NCBI GenBank assembly: GCA_964567745.1
Contig: CAZMNY010000046.1
Coordinates: forward strand, 1 to 64,000
DNA from: CAZMNY01 sp964567745
Lineage (GTDB): Bacteria; Planctomycetota; Planctomycetia; Pirellulales; Pirellulaceae
Direction: 5' to 3'
DNA length: 64,000 bases
In this document: positions 9,037 through 18,357 of the stretch, in pieces
Layout of the letters: each line of letters opens with the position of its first letter
Position numbering within the stretch: position 1 is the stretch's first letter
Position numbers and translations under genes: made by a program
Notes under the pieces: generated by a model
The model's database searches: none
Seen by the model: only the letters and a program-made list of their open reading frames with translations
What the model was told of the DNA's origin: nothing

Positions 9037-9749
9037 CTAACACTTGAGCGACTTGCGTTTTCTGCCAACTTTGCCGGCTTGCTCGAACTTCTCCATGACG
9101 CTGCTGGCGTGCGGCACCTTGCACGATGTGCCGCCCAGTTCGACATCGACTGCGCCCTGTTTCTTCGCTGTCCCTTTAGCCTGTTTCAAAAGCGGTAAGA
9201 CATAAGACCCAACCGCAATGACGAAACCGTTCATCGTGAAGCGAACTCGATTTGCGGACGAGTCAATTTCTTTTTCGATTTGCTTGAGCAGCGACTTGAT
9301 TTCAGCGAAGTCTAAATCGTTGTCCGGTGTCACGGTCACATGGCCCGCGTACGTGCTCCGGCCGGTCGAAGCAACGGACTCTTTCCTGGACTTGATCCAC
9401 TTCTTTGCGAGGTCACGCGCGTGCTCGCTTTCCGCCGCGACCTTCGGAACCACATACTCAGAAATCATCAACCAGCTGGCGTCCCGCGCCCATGTGCCGA
9501 GCAATCGCTTTCCCATTTGCGAGCCGTCCGCGACCATTCCCGCCATGTGCATCGCGTCGGCGTTACCGGTTCGTAGAGCGCACAAGCCAACGCTTGCTCG
9601 TCCTTGATCCCTTTGGCGATGACCTTCATGTCCGCAACGCTGACGCCAAACATATTGTCGATCGGAGCACCGTGACTGGCGAACGCCTGGAGTCGCGCCG
9701 GGTTCCCTTTCTTCTTGAGCTCGCTCATGACCTTGGCGACGGTCGTCAT
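9037..9749 (-). pseudogene. DNA alkylation repair family protein, interrupted by a frameshift
   Basis: The protein family (AlkD-related HEAT-repeat DNA alkylation repair proteins) is recognisable in two overlapping frames. The N-terminal 60 residues (MTTVAKVMSELKKKGNPARL ... ALACALYE) are coded from 9749 down to 9570. The rest (TGNADAMHMAGMVADGSQMG ... RKRKSLKC) continues in the other frame down to the TAG at 9037. Joining them needs one extra base near 9570-9572, where gaaccgg replaces an expected gaaaccgg. No slippery heptamer is visible, so a single-base deletion or a sequencing error is more likely than programmed frameshifting. The joined length of about 237 residues and the complete C-terminus fit an otherwise intact gene. 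Confidence 0.8.
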
Positions 9750-9796
9750 GCACTTTCCTTCAGCTCGACCAGCGGACTTATCACGCTGACGCTTCC

Positions 9797-10639
9797 CTAG
9801 GCCAGCGCGGCTTTGGTTGAAGTGAGAATATCGACAGCCTTCTTGATCTCGGCCTTTTGTCGTTCGGGATCTTGAGGGATCTCGCGCTCGATGGTGAGCG
9901 GCCCGGAGTAGCCGATCTCGTCGAGCGTCTTGAGATAGTTTTCGATGCCCACTTGGCCGTCGCCCAACGCGGTCTCGGCGCCCCAGGATTCACCCGGCGT
10001 ATCGGACCAGGTTCCGTCTTTGCAATGGACGCTGCGGACGTACTCGCCGATCTTTCGAAGCGCCTCGATCGGCTCGCCTGTTCCGTAGAGAATCATATTG
10101 GCAGGGTCGAAATTGACGAACAGATTGTCTCGATGAACGTCATGAATAAACTGCAGCAGACCGTCCGCCGACTCCTGTCCCGTCTCGAGATGCAACGCTT
10201 GGTTGTTCGCCTTGCAATGGTCGCACACGTCTCTGGTCACTTCTAACACCTCCGCGTAAAGCGGGTCCGACGTGTCGTGAGGCACGAAGCCAAGATGCAG
10301 GGCGACGACATCGCAATTGAGCAATCGCGCGAAATCGGCAATCTCTTTCATCTCCTGCGTTCTGTCGGCTCGCGTTTCCGGAGGCACCAGGCCGACAGTG
10401 CGTGAAACGGTGGGGATGTCCGCATAGCTCTCGCCCTCAAAACCACCGAAGACGGCAGTGAGTTCGATGCCCATCGACCCAATTCGCTCGAGAAATGCTT
10501 TCGCGTTTTCTGGTGTGCGAGATTCCTTGGCGGGCGCGTGGAGCTGAATCGTGGGGATGCTTAACTCCTGAGCCACCTCGAGCTTGACTCCCAAACCCGC
10601 ATCGATACTCGTAAACACGCCGATCGGCCATTTTTCCAC
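9797..10639 (-). CDS. Sugar phosphate isomerase/epimerase family protein (xylose isomerase-like TIM barrel)
   Basis: About 280 residues. I place the start at GTG 10639 because GGAG lies six bases before it and the protein then begins directly with the first barrel strand (EKWPIGVFTSIDAGLGVKL); a TTG at 10660 is the longer alternative. Barrel motifs include IPTIQLHAP, DVVALHLGFVPH, NQALHLETGQE, LFVNFDPANMILYG, VRSVHCKDGTW and LTIERE, giving the usual metal-binding Glu/Asp/His/Glu set. Family members isomerise sugars or inositol derivatives; the substrate cannot be read from sequence. No co-oriented partner is adjacent. Confidence 0.85.
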   Translation of the reverse strand: MEKWPIGVFTSIDAGLGVKLEVAQELSIPTIQLHAPAKESRTPENAKAFLERIGSMGIELTAVFGGFEGESYADIPTVSRTVGLVPPETRADRTQEMKEIADFARLLNCDVVALHLGFVPHDTSDPLYAEVLEVTRDVCDHCKANNQALHLETGQESADGLLQFIHDVHRDNLFVNFDPANMILYGTGEPIEALRKIGEYVRSVHCKDGTWSDTPGESWGAETALGDGQVGIENYLKTLDEIGYSGPLTIEREIPQDPERQKAEIKKAVDILTSTKAALA

Positions 10640-10899
10640 GTCCGTCTCCAGTGCAAGCAAAATTGAATGAGCGAAGTTGTCGCAATTGTTGGTTTAGCGA
10701 GCGCCGGCGATCGAGTGAGAGGGGGGGTTTCTCAGTCGTTGCGGGCGAACCGGCAATGTAAGACGTGCGAGAGGCCGCGGCAAGTGGCGGACGACAGCGC
10801 TAGAGCGAGCCAAATTGCCCCCAAGAAAGGGGCTTTGCCAACGAATACAATAACGTTCCAGCTAATTGCGATGCCCCTACTCAAACGAACAGGACCCCG

Positions 10900-11385
10900 A
10901 TGGGACATTCTTCCAGCAGCCCTCAATACGCCTCGAAACCAGCGTCGTCCAACGTTCAGTACACCCCTCGGCAATACACGCCCACGAACACCCATTCGAT
11001 TGCGATCGGTTATGTCCTCTGGGTCTTTGGAGTGTTCGGCGCCCATCGCTATTACTACGGGCGCCCCATTTCCGCCACCCTTTGGTTGTTCACCGGCGGT
11101 CTCCTTGGAATCGGCTGGCTCGTCGACCTGTTCCTGATTCCGGGAATGGATGAAGACGCCAACAACCGATACGTGGGCGGCCAAGTCGACTACACAGTCG
11201 CCTGGTTGTTGCACCTGTTCCTAGGTTGCCTGGGCATTCACCGCTTCTACATGGGCAAGTTCGTCACCGGCATCATTTTTCTCTTGACCGGCGGCCTGCT
11301 CGGATTTGGATGGATCTACGACCTGTTCACACTCAACGAGCAAGTCGACGACGTCAATCGAGAAGGTCTGGTCACCTGCGGCTAA
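10900..11385 (+). CDS. Membrane protein with two TM2 domains
   Basis: A 161-residue protein with a Ser/Pro/Tyr-rich cytoplasmic N-terminus (about 1-32) followed by two tandem TM2 domains. Each has two transmembrane segments and the hallmark G-x-x-G-x-H-R-(F/Y)-Y-x-G turn: FGAHRYYYGRP near 49-59 and LGIHRFYMGKF near 112-122. Each ends in GIGWLVDLF or GFGWIYDLF. TM2 proteins are widespread with no settled function. A strong terminator follows 50 bases downstream. Confidence 0.85.
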   Translation: MGHSSSSPQYASKPASSNVQYTPRQYTPTNTHSIAIGYVLWVFGVFGAHRYYYGRPISATLWLFTGGLLGIGWLVDLFLIPGMDEDANNRYVGGQVDYTVAWLLHLFLGCLGIHRFYMGKFVTGIIFLLTGGLLGFGWIYDLFTLNEQVDDVNREGLVTCG

Positions 11386-11434
11386 GCGAGCTCGCGAGGG
11401 TCGTGACGCGACTGCCGAACGATTAGCTGACACA

Positions 11435-11472
11435 AGCCCCCCACGGACGAGACGAGCCTGTGGGGGGCTTTC
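11435..11472 (+). terminator. Intrinsic terminator after the TM2 gene
   Basis: A perfect 10-bp stem, AGCCCCCCAC (11435-11444) and GTGGGGGGCT (11460-11469), with a 15-base loop and a short TTTC tail. The stem is very GC-rich but the T-tract is short. It could act in both directions. Confidence 0.75.
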
Positions 11473-11790
11473 ATGAGCTAAACTCGCCGCAATGCGACCG
11501 CCAAGAAATCCTTGAGCCTGGCTGCACAAAGCCGAAGACGCAGGGGTAATCTATAAGGGCGTTGTCCGTAGGCTACGTTGAGGCAGGCCGTTGGCCAACA
11601 TGTGCGCGGGGCGACGCCGTGAGGTGATCCGGATAAGTGCCCTGAAGGGGCAACGCGCAGGCACCTGGCAAGACTCACGTGCGAAAACCGGCATTGGAAA
11701 TCTGGACGATCTCCTCGCCCCGTTTCGTGAATCAGGTTCGTCACCTAGGCGGCTCGACGGTTGCCGCTGAAGCAATTGGGTCTTGGGAAA
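11473..11790. other. Intergenic region with dispersed-repeat fragment
   Basis: No credible gene is seen. GTGAATCAGGTTCGT at 11727-11741 is the exact reverse complement of 41547-41561, and its core recurs at 48203-48213, so part of this region belongs to a dispersed intergenic repeat family. The small open frames here do not resemble any known protein. Confidence 0.45.
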
Positions 11791-13581
11791 CTAACCCAGC
11801 AGCGATTTCATTTCGGCTTGCACGTCGCTGCCGTCGGGCGTGGCGTCGTTGTTGACGTCGTACCAATCTTCGTCGAACTTGACGTAACCGGCCTTGCCTT
11901 TGTTGTTGGCTTTGATGGCGACATTGGTGGTGAGTGCGATCACGGCGTCGCCCAATGCGACTTTCGGATTGCACCGGGGCTTGTTTTCGGGCGATTGATT
12001 TCGAACGCACCATGCCCAGTGTTCGAGCTCTTCCGTGTAACCTCGGCTAACCGGTCCTTCGGCAACTTTGGCCACGGGGCCGGCGGTGTCGCCGCTGGCC
12101 TGCGTGTCCATGGTCGGTCCGCCCGCACCGGTTTTGACACCGACTCGGGCCTTGGTGTCCTTCTTGAACAACATCACCTCTTTCTCGCGTTCGAGAATCA
12201 GCGTGCCTTTGGTCCCCATCACAACTTCACCGTATCCGCCGTGTCCGTTTCCATTGATCGACGAGTAAGTGACGACGATTTTCTTGTTCCTATTTTCTTC
12301 GCTGTATCCCGGGATGCCCGACTCGGGATTCGGGAAGTTCTGCACCTTGTCTTCGTATCCCGCGTCGAATCCAGGTTCGTATCCAGGCGCGGGAAATTCG
12401 AACATGCAATAGACGTGATCTTCCGCTTCTCGATCGTAGGGGAAGATGTGCCGGCCGCCGACGGCATGCACATTGAGCGGATGCGCCTTCTCGCCGTCCT
12501 TGCCGAGCGCCGAGATAAAGATGCTGGCGGCGTCGAGTTGGTGGCTGCCAAGTTCTGCCATCAAACCGCCGCCGGTGCGAGCCCAAAGGCGCCAACGAAT
12601 CAATTCTTCAAGCGCCGATCGTTCGCGGTCACCCGGCAACATCATCGACTCGTAGCCATGGGCGGCCGCGTCGACCGTCTTGTCCGAATCCCAAGCAGTC
12701 CACTGAGCCACTTTTTTTCTTAGTAGTTCAGCTTCTTCGGGCGTCGGCGGTTTTTTGAGTTTGTTCGTGAGGCTCCGGAGCTGATCGGCAATCTTGTCGT
12801 AGGTCTTTTGCGAACCGCGAATCGGCTCGCCGCCGGGAAGCGGTTGCTGCCAACTGTCTCGGCCCGGCAAATTGCCCCGATGCCATTGAGCTCGAATGTG
12901 GTGAATTTCTCCCAGGATGCCCCAGCGGATCAGGTTCACGGCGTTGTCGTAAAGGACGCTGTAGTGGCGTTGGTGGCCGACGGCCAGGTAAAGATCCTTC
13001 TCGTCGGCGATCCGCCCCATGGCTTTGCATTGAGCGACGTTGTGGGCCATCAACTTTTCGGTGAGAACGTGCTTGCCCGCTTTCATCGCGTCGGCAGCCG
13101 CTTTGGCGTGCAGATGCAAAGGCAACGCGATCACAATCGCCTCGACATCCTTGTCCTTGAGCAATTCCTCGTATCCGCCGTTACTGGCGTCGTAGACCTT
13201 GACGTTTTCGCGAGCTTTGTCTTCGGTCTTCCAGTCGTAGACTTTCATCAAGCCCTTACGAGCTGCGTTGGCGGCGGGGCTGGCCCAATCGCCGTGGAAA
13301 GCTCGGTGGATGCTCGACGGCCGAATATCGGCAATCGCGACAACCTGATGATAGGCCGGATTCATTGCGCCGATCAGCACGTTGCCTTCATCGCCGGTGC
13401 CGATCACGCCGATGCGAACGGGGCGATCGACTTGGGTATAACCGAAATAGGCGGCACCAATTCCGGCTGCGCCGACGGCGCCGGTTGCGATCGTTTGTTG
13501 AAAGAAGTCGCGGCGGCTGACGCCGATGGCTTCATAGTAGTTTTCTCGACCGTCTGCTTTTTCTTCCGGTGTGAGATTCAT
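11791..13581 (-). CDS. Gfo/Idh/MocA family oxidoreductase with Tat-type leader
   Basis: A 596-residue protein. A twin-arginine motif (SRRDFFQ, about 22-28) and an Ala/Gly-rich hydrophobic stretch (TGAVGAAGIGAAYFGY) indicate Tat export. The NAD(P)-binding Rossmann fold follows (RIGVIGTGDEGNVLI, VVAIADIR). The EKLMAHNV segment at the expected active-site loop resembles the family's EKP motif, with Leu in place of Pro. The C-terminal half is the usual substrate-binding domain with planctomycete insertions. Substrate is unknown, probably a sugar derivative. Its ATG overlaps the stop of the upstream DoxX-type gene (ATGA), so the two are probably co-translated. Confidence 0.85.
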   Translation of the reverse strand: MNLTPEEKADGRENYYEAIGVSRRDFFQQTIATGAVGAAGIGAAYFGYTQVDRPVRIGVIGTGDEGNVLIGAMNPAYHQVVAIADIRPSSIHRAFHGDWASPAANAARKGLMKVYDWKTEDKARENVKVYDASNGGYEELLKDKDVEAIVIALPLHLHAKAAADAMKAGKHVLTEKLMAHNVAQCKAMGRIADEKDLYLAVGHQRHYSVLYDNAVNLIRWGILGEIHHIRAQWHRGNLPGRDSWQQPLPGGEPIRGSQKTYDKIADQLRSLTNKLKKPPTPEEAELLRKKVAQWTAWDSDKTVDAAAHGYESMMLPGDRERSALEELIRWRLWARTGGGLMAELGSHQLDAASIFISALGKDGEKAHPLNVHAVGGRHIFPYDREAEDHVYCMFEFPAPGYEPGFDAGYEDKVQNFPNPESGIPGYSEENRNKKIVVTYSSINGNGHGGYGEVVMGTKGTLILEREKEVMLFKKDTKARVGVKTGAGGPTMDTQASGDTAGPVAKVAEGPVSRGYTEELEHWAWCVRNQSPENKPRCNPKVALGDAVIALTTNVAIKANNKGKAGYVKFDEDWYDVNNDATPDGSDVQAEMKSLLG

Positions 13582-14630
13582 GCGTTGCTTCCTGTCTTTT
13601 TCTTACCAGCCAAGAGCCGTTGACATAACGGGGCGGTGAATAGGTCGAGTCCGGCGAATCGCCCTGCTGTCGTCGCAGCAAGAGCGATTAAGGCGACCAT
13701 TTCAATTGCCTGCGGCCAAGTGGCGACTGCTTCTGTCGCGCCGGGAAATTGAGACAACACGACGGAGCCCAAAAAGACGGCTCCGATGACCGACGCGGTT
13801 CGCGTGAATAAGCCAAACATCAACAACAGGCCGATGGCCATGTCGAAATACGGGATGAATGAGTCCATCGTGACCGAGTCAAACGCTCGGCGCCCAGGCT
13901 GAGGAACCTCGAATATGCCGCGTTTGCGTTGCTCTTCGTTGGCGACATTGAAAATCGCCATTTCGTATCCCGAACGCAAAGCTTCGGCCGTGGCGATAAG
14001 CGGCGCGCCTGCGGTCTTGAGTTTCGATTCCCATTTCTTCTTTTGGCCGCGAAGCGACTCGACTCCGTTCATCGCCGGATCAACTCGATTCCGGTCGCGA
14101 CGACGAACACCATGAAAATACTCAAGCAATTCGGGACGATAGTCTTTTGCGAATTCGTTGAGCAACTCCACCCACGTTTCACCGACTCGTCTCGCTTCGA
14201 CTTTTTGGTTGTCGTCAAAACGGTAAAACGCGGCCGCGTTGTCGACATGCGCCTCCCAGGCGAGTTGAGTCCGCTCGGTGCTGAGCCCGGGCGAACCATC
14301 CTCGTTGACGGCGTAGTTCAGCCGCGCGAGCCCGTCTGGGTCCCACACCAAGTCGCGGTAGGTCGGAGCCAACGGCCCCTTGGCGTTTGCAAAAAACGCC
14401 CCGGAAAACGGCTTTCCGTTTCGAACCTTCATCGCGCCTTCACTGAAAAAGTGAAAACCGATCAAGAATCGCAAAGCCACCAAGGTGACGATGACGGCGG
14501 CACCGTATTTAGTCTTTGATATCGACAAGAGAAACGTCTCCCGATCGGAAACGAGTAACCAGTTCCACAGGGAAGCGGAGCAGGGGGAGGGACGATGCAT
14601 TTTAAACGCGGTGGGACGACACGTGTGCAA
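13578..14630 (-). CDS. DoxX-like membrane protein
   Basis: Up to 350 residues; the first 35 or so from ATG 14630 do not look conserved, so the true start may be the internal ATG at 14600 or a TTG closer to ISKTKYGAAVIVT. The first transmembrane helix (AAVIVTLVALRFLIGFHFFSEG) contains the R-x-x-x-G-x-x-F-x-x-E/H-G pattern of DoxX proteins. A long hydrophilic insert (about 80-230) follows, then three or four helices (FDMAIGLLLMFGLFTRTASV; AIEMVALIALAATTAGRFAG). In planctomycetes such genes commonly precede a Tat-exported Gfo/Idh oxidoreductase, as here. A respiratory-chain link is plausible but unproven. Confidence 0.75.
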   Translation of the reverse strand: MHTCRPTAFKMHRPSPCSASLWNWLLVSDRETFLLSISKTKYGAAVIVTLVALRFLIGFHFFSEGAMKVRNGKPFSGAFFANAKGPLAPTYRDLVWDPDGLARLNYAVNEDGSPGLSTERTQLAWEAHVDNAAAFYRFDDNQKVEARRVGETWVELLNEFAKDYRPELLEYFHGVRRRDRNRVDPAMNGVESLRGQKKKWESKLKTAGAPLIATAEALRSGYEMAIFNVANEEQRKRGIFEVPQPGRRAFDSVTMDSFIPYFDMAIGLLLMFGLFTRTASVIGAVFLGSVVLSQFPGATEAVATWPQAIEMVALIALAATTAGRFAGLDLFTAPLCQRLLAGKKKTGSNA

Positions 14631-14789
14631 AACGATGGATTAGGCCATAGCCCCGTATTGCCCCGATGACACTGTATCCAACGCGGGATAGAAGAGCGTG
14701 CTCCGCGCACCCGCCAAAAAACATTATTGTCTAGCGAGACGCTTTCGCCAACCACTTTGAATCGACACCGATACGAATCGGCCAATCCA

Positions 14790-15749
14790 ATGCGAATTGT
14801 TCTTTGCTACCCGGTCGAACCACGCCATTGTCAACAACTGGCCGAAGCGTCGCCGCAGGCGGAAATCGTCAACGCTGGCCAGGAAGGCGTCGCCGAGGAG
14901 ATTCTCGAGGCTGACGTTTTTATCGGCCACGCCAAGGTTCCCACCCCCTGGGCAGACGTCGTGGCGAAAGGGCGATTGAAGTGGATTCAGTCCTCCGCGG
15001 CGGGGCTCGACCACTGCCTCACCCCAGAAGTGATCGCCTCGGACATTGTCGTTACGAGCGCGTCCGGCCTCTTTGCCAGTCAAGTCGCGGAGCAAACTTT
15101 ATGCCTCACGTTGGGGATCATCCGCAGTTCCGCCACGTTCTTCCGGGCTCAACAGGCCCGAGAGTTCATTCGACGACCGACAGGCGACCTGCACGGCTGC
15201 ACGGTCGGAATCGTCGGATTGGGGGGCAATGGACGGCGAATTGCCGAAGTCTTGGCGCCGTTTCAAGTGAGGATTCTGGCCACAGACTTGTTTCCGGTCG
15301 ACAAGCCAAGCCATGTTGAGTCGCTTTGGCCCGCCGATCGTTTGCCTGATCTGCTCGCCCAATCCGACATTGTCATTCTCTCGATCCCGCTGAATGCAGA
15401 GACCGATAAACTGATCAACTCGGCGGCGTTCGAAACCATGAAAAGCACGGCCGTCTTGATCAACGTCGCTCGAGGGCAAGTGGTGGATGAGGCCGATCTG
15501 GTGCGCGCATTGCAGTCAGGGCAGATTGCCGCGGCTGGTTTGGATGTCACGGAAGTCGAACCTTTACCCGATTCAAGCCCACTATGGGATATGCCGAACG
15601 TCGTCATAACGCCTCACGTTGGAGCTCAGTCCGCGGAGCGAGTTAACACGACGACCGATTTCGCTTGTGAAAATTTGCAGCGATTTGCCGACGGCAGGCC
15701 ATTAATGAATCTGGTCGATAAGAATCTCGGCTTTCCCAGACGGTCCTGA
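14790..15749 (+). CDS. D-2-hydroxyacid dehydrogenase family protein
   Basis: About 319 residues from ATG 14790; the in-frame extension to TTG 14727 adds 21 residues without conservation. It has the split catalytic domain, a Rossmann motif GIVGLGGNGRRIAEVL, and the dehydrogenase signature region with Arg in LINVARGQVVDEADLVRAL. The late active-site motif reads NVVITPHVGAQS, with His and the expected acidic residue in DVTEVEPLP. Such enzymes reduce 2-keto acids with NAD(P)H; the exact substrate (glyoxylate, hydroxypyruvate, phosphoglycerate or other) cannot be told. It stands alone, divergent from the DoxX gene. Confidence 0.85.
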   Translation: MRIVLCYPVEPRHCQQLAEASPQAEIVNAGQEGVAEEILEADVFIGHAKVPTPWADVVAKGRLKWIQSSAAGLDHCLTPEVIASDIVVTSASGLFASQVAEQTLCLTLGIIRSSATFFRAQQAREFIRRPTGDLHGCTVGIVGLGGNGRRIAEVLAPFQVRILATDLFPVDKPSHVESLWPADRLPDLLAQSDIVILSIPLNAETDKLINSAAFETMKSTAVLINVARGQVVDEADLVRALQSGQIAAAGLDVTEVEPLPDSSPLWDMPNVVITPHVGAQSAERVNTTTDFACENLQRFADGRPLMNLVDKNLGFPRRS

Positions 15750-16031
15750 ATTCACCAACAGACCGAAAGTCGGCGTGCGGCGACTGCCAGTCGGTCCAAG
15801 GATTTCTGGAGTTCCATGCGATGCCGCGGCCCGATTCTCGAAAAAGCAAACGACCACGCCGATCGATTCCAAGTTTTTCGCGCTAGACGCGAAAAACGGG
15901 TACCACGTAGAATGCTGCGGTACGATCAAAGCAATCCCAACATCAAGTGGAGGTCTCGACCGAGGTGACCTCGCAGCCCTCCAACTTCCTCGGCCCTCCA
16001 GTTCATACTCTCCTACGACTCGGCAGGCTCC

Positions 16032-17171
16032 ATGTTGACGACGACGTATAACGACGAAAGATTGACCATCGCCCAAGGCGGGAAGGTGGCCAAGCCGGAC
16101 GCTACCGCGGACGATTTGATTCAACGATACCTCAACCTGCTCAACGACAAACGGCTCGCTTGGACCGCCCATCACAAGTTCAAGCAGTTATTGGGTACGG
16201 GCGGCCAAGGCGTTGTGTTTCTGACAGAGCGCCGCGGCGCCGACGGTTTCACACTGCCAGTCGCCATCAAGATTTTCTCGCCCGAACATTTCAAGTCGGC
16301 GAGTGACTACGAAGCGGCCATGTCGACTCACGCCCATATCGCCGCTCGGGTCGCGCAGATTCAACAGCACAATCTTCTGGATGTGCAAAACTTCGTGGAT
16401 CGCAATCGAGTGCGAATGATGGTGATGGAGTGGATCGACGGATACGATCTGCGACGTCTACTCGTCCCCAAGATGCTTGAACGAATTCGCGCTCGCGTAA
16501 GCCAAAAGCGATGGGAGACGATCAATCGAGTGGTGGTGACCGCGGGCCCGTCTCAGCCGCGAATCAAACCTGGAATTGCCGTGGCCATTGTTCGCGATTG
16601 CCTTGCCGCCCTTGCCGCGCTGCATCGTGAAGATATTGTTCATGGCGACATCAAGCCATCCAACATCATGCTCAAGTGCACCGGCACCGCCAAAATCATC
16701 GATATCGGATCGGCATTTGAGATTGGCGATCCACCAGCCATGCGAAGCTGCACGCCAGCCTTCGCCGCTCCGGAAGTACTCGAAGGCAACGAGGCGACGC
16801 CGCGCAGCGATCTCGCCTCACTCGGCTACGTCCTGATCGAAATGCTCTCGGGCCGGCCGGTTTTTAAGGGCATCACGAGCTACCGCGATTTGCTCGAAGC
16901 AAAAAGACAACTGCATCAGGACCTCGACTCCATCCTGCCTCAAGAGGTGACCTGCAACACGCTGCTGATGAGTTTCTGTCGAGGGCTGATCGCCACCGAT
17001 CCGATGAAGCGATTCCCAAGCGCCGAGGCGGCCAATGTCCGCAAGGGCGGCGCCGCGGCTTTCCAGCGGCAATTGGTGATGAGCGACTTGGCTAGCGAAT
17101 ACGACAACGAAATCCTGCACTGGCTGCAAGAACTTCGGGAACTCGACGCCATGGGCGACGAGACAAAATAG
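16032..17171 (+). CDS. Atypical Ser/Thr protein kinase
   Basis: A 379-residue soluble protein. Kinase motifs in order: glycine loop GTGGQG (55-60), VAIK with Lys80, catalytic loop VHGDIKPSN (203-211, Asp206), metal-binding DIGS (224-227, Asp224), and FAAPEVL for the APE motif. The HRD Arg is Gly and DFG is DIG, but the ATP- and metal-binding residues are kept, so it is likely active, perhaps without activation-loop phosphorylation. There is no transmembrane segment or sensory domain, unlike many planctomycete PknB-type kinases. About 140 residues after the kinase core are helical. No substrate gene is adjacent. Confidence 0.85.
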   Translation: MLTTTYNDERLTIAQGGKVAKPDATADDLIQRYLNLLNDKRLAWTAHHKFKQLLGTGGQGVVFLTERRGADGFTLPVAIKIFSPEHFKSASDYEAAMSTHAHIAARVAQIQQHNLLDVQNFVDRNRVRMMVMEWIDGYDLRRLLVPKMLERIRARVSQKRWETINRVVVTAGPSQPRIKPGIAVAIVRDCLAALAALHREDIVHGDIKPSNIMLKCTGTAKIIDIGSAFEIGDPPAMRSCTPAFAAPEVLEGNEATPRSDLASLGYVLIEMLSGRPVFKGITSYRDLLEAKRQLHQDLDSILPQEVTCNTLLMSFCRGLIATDPMKRFPSAEAANVRKGGAAAFQRQLVMSDLASEYDNEILHWLQELRELDAMGDETK

Positions 17172-17243
17172 GCTCGCCGCGCATTTCGGAGCAGCTGACG
17201 GAGCAACCGGCGGAGCAGCCGGCGGCAAGACAGGTGGCGCGAC

Positions 17244-18260
17244 CTACGAGAAATCGATCGCGACGCGCTGGCCGGTGTCAAAACTCCGTTGCGCTTCGAG
17301 CACCGTGCGGACGGCTCGGTATGCGTCCTCTAAGTCGCTCGTCTTCCTGACCAAACTTGTCACGGCTCGATGAAACTGGTTGAGCATCTGCTCGCCCACG
17401 GGCCGTTCGCTCTCAAGCGATTCTCGGTGCTGCCCAGCTTCGTCAAACCAAACCAAGTTGTAGGGCAGATCGACGAACGCGACACCACGCTCGCAACAAA
17501 CCTGAAGCTCCGCCGGCGGACGAAATGAAACCGCCTCCTTCCAATCCTCAGGCAAATAGCGCCCCGTGCTGATATGGGCCAACGGCCCCTGCCCGCAGAG
17601 CTGCGACGCGTTTGAGAAATCGATGCTCATCATTTGATAATCATCGTGATCGCCCGTCTCCGAGTGGTGGCGGACTCCGATGACGCTGCTCGGATCGCCA
17701 TCGACAACGTAGCGGCACCAGTCGACCATTTCCATTAAGTTCTTTGCCGCAGTTCGAGTGGCATCGGACGGAATCGGGGCACCATCGGTCTTGACCAGGT
17801 TTCGCGCGTGGCAAAACAGAAGTCGCGGTGCCCCGAGACGAGTCGCGATCAGTTCTTTCAGCCTCAACGTCGCTGGCGAATTTCGCCGAGGAAACTCAGC
17901 CATGAATGCGACTCCCGACTCCTCGACCCGTTGCTTCATCTCACGCGCGCTCGCCAAGTCAAACTCCAATGGAGCTGCGCAGTAAACCGCCTTTCCTCGC
18001 TCGGCCGCCGCAAAAATAGGCAAGGGACCATACGGTTCGGGCGACAACATCAAGACCGCGTCGACGTCGGGGCGCTGAGTCAGAGCGCGAAAACCATCGA
18101 CCGTGGAGGCGTCGAATTCGCTTGCCGCCTGCTCGCCCAGGACGCTCACATGGGTGCAGATCGCCCGGACTTCGTATCGGTCCGCCAGCGCTCGCAACGC
18201 CGGGCGATGGCAATTTTCCCATCCGGCGCCAAGTCCGACCAATCCAACTCGCAGCTTCAT
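17244..18260 (-). CDS. Gfo/Idh/MocA family oxidoreductase (cytoplasmic)
   Basis: A 338-residue protein without a signal peptide. The Rossmann motif is atypical but clear (RVGLVGLGAGWENCHRPAL), followed by DAVLMLSPEPYG and a catalytic-loop region reading YCAAPLEFDLASA where the family usually has EKP. The missing Lys suggests altered chemistry or non-enzymatic binding. The rest is the family's beta-sheet domain. It converges with the kinase gene, 70 bases away. Substrate unknown. Confidence 0.75.
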   Translation of the reverse strand: MKLRVGLVGLGAGWENCHRPALRALADRYEVRAICTHVSVLGEQAASEFDASTVDGFRALTQRPDVDAVLMLSPEPYGPLPIFAAAERGKAVYCAAPLEFDLASAREMKQRVEESGVAFMAEFPRRNSPATLRLKELIATRLGAPRLLFCHARNLVKTDGAPIPSDATRTAAKNLMEMVDWCRYVVDGDPSSVIGVRHHSETGDHDDYQMMSIDFSNASQLCGQGPLAHISTGRYLPEDWKEAVSFRPPAELQVCCERGVAFVDLPYNLVWFDEAGQHRESLESERPVGEQMLNQFHRAVTSLVRKTSDLEDAYRAVRTVLEAQRSFDTGQRVAIDFS

Positions 18261-18357
18261 TCGGCTCTCATTTCCGCAACGGAATCAATCGTTAGCCCAG
18301 TTACCGCCACTTTCATCGTCAACCGACACCGCGACAATGATTCCCATCGAGGCTGGA

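Noticed and set aside
9560..9580. Programmed frameshift in the alkylation repair gene
   Set aside because: No slippery heptamer or downstream structure was seen; a one-base deletion or sequence error is simpler.
9797..10246. Plus-strand frame opposite the TIM-barrel gene
   Set aside because: No family resemblance, while the minus strand encodes a full isomerase-type protein.
11473..11790. Possible small gene on the minus strand
   Set aside because: Arg/Pro-rich translation, no start signal, and overlap with a dispersed repeat; treated as non-coding.
11761..12723. 320-residue plus-strand frame
   Set aside because: Shadow of the Gfo/Idh oxidoreductase; low-quality composition and no motif.
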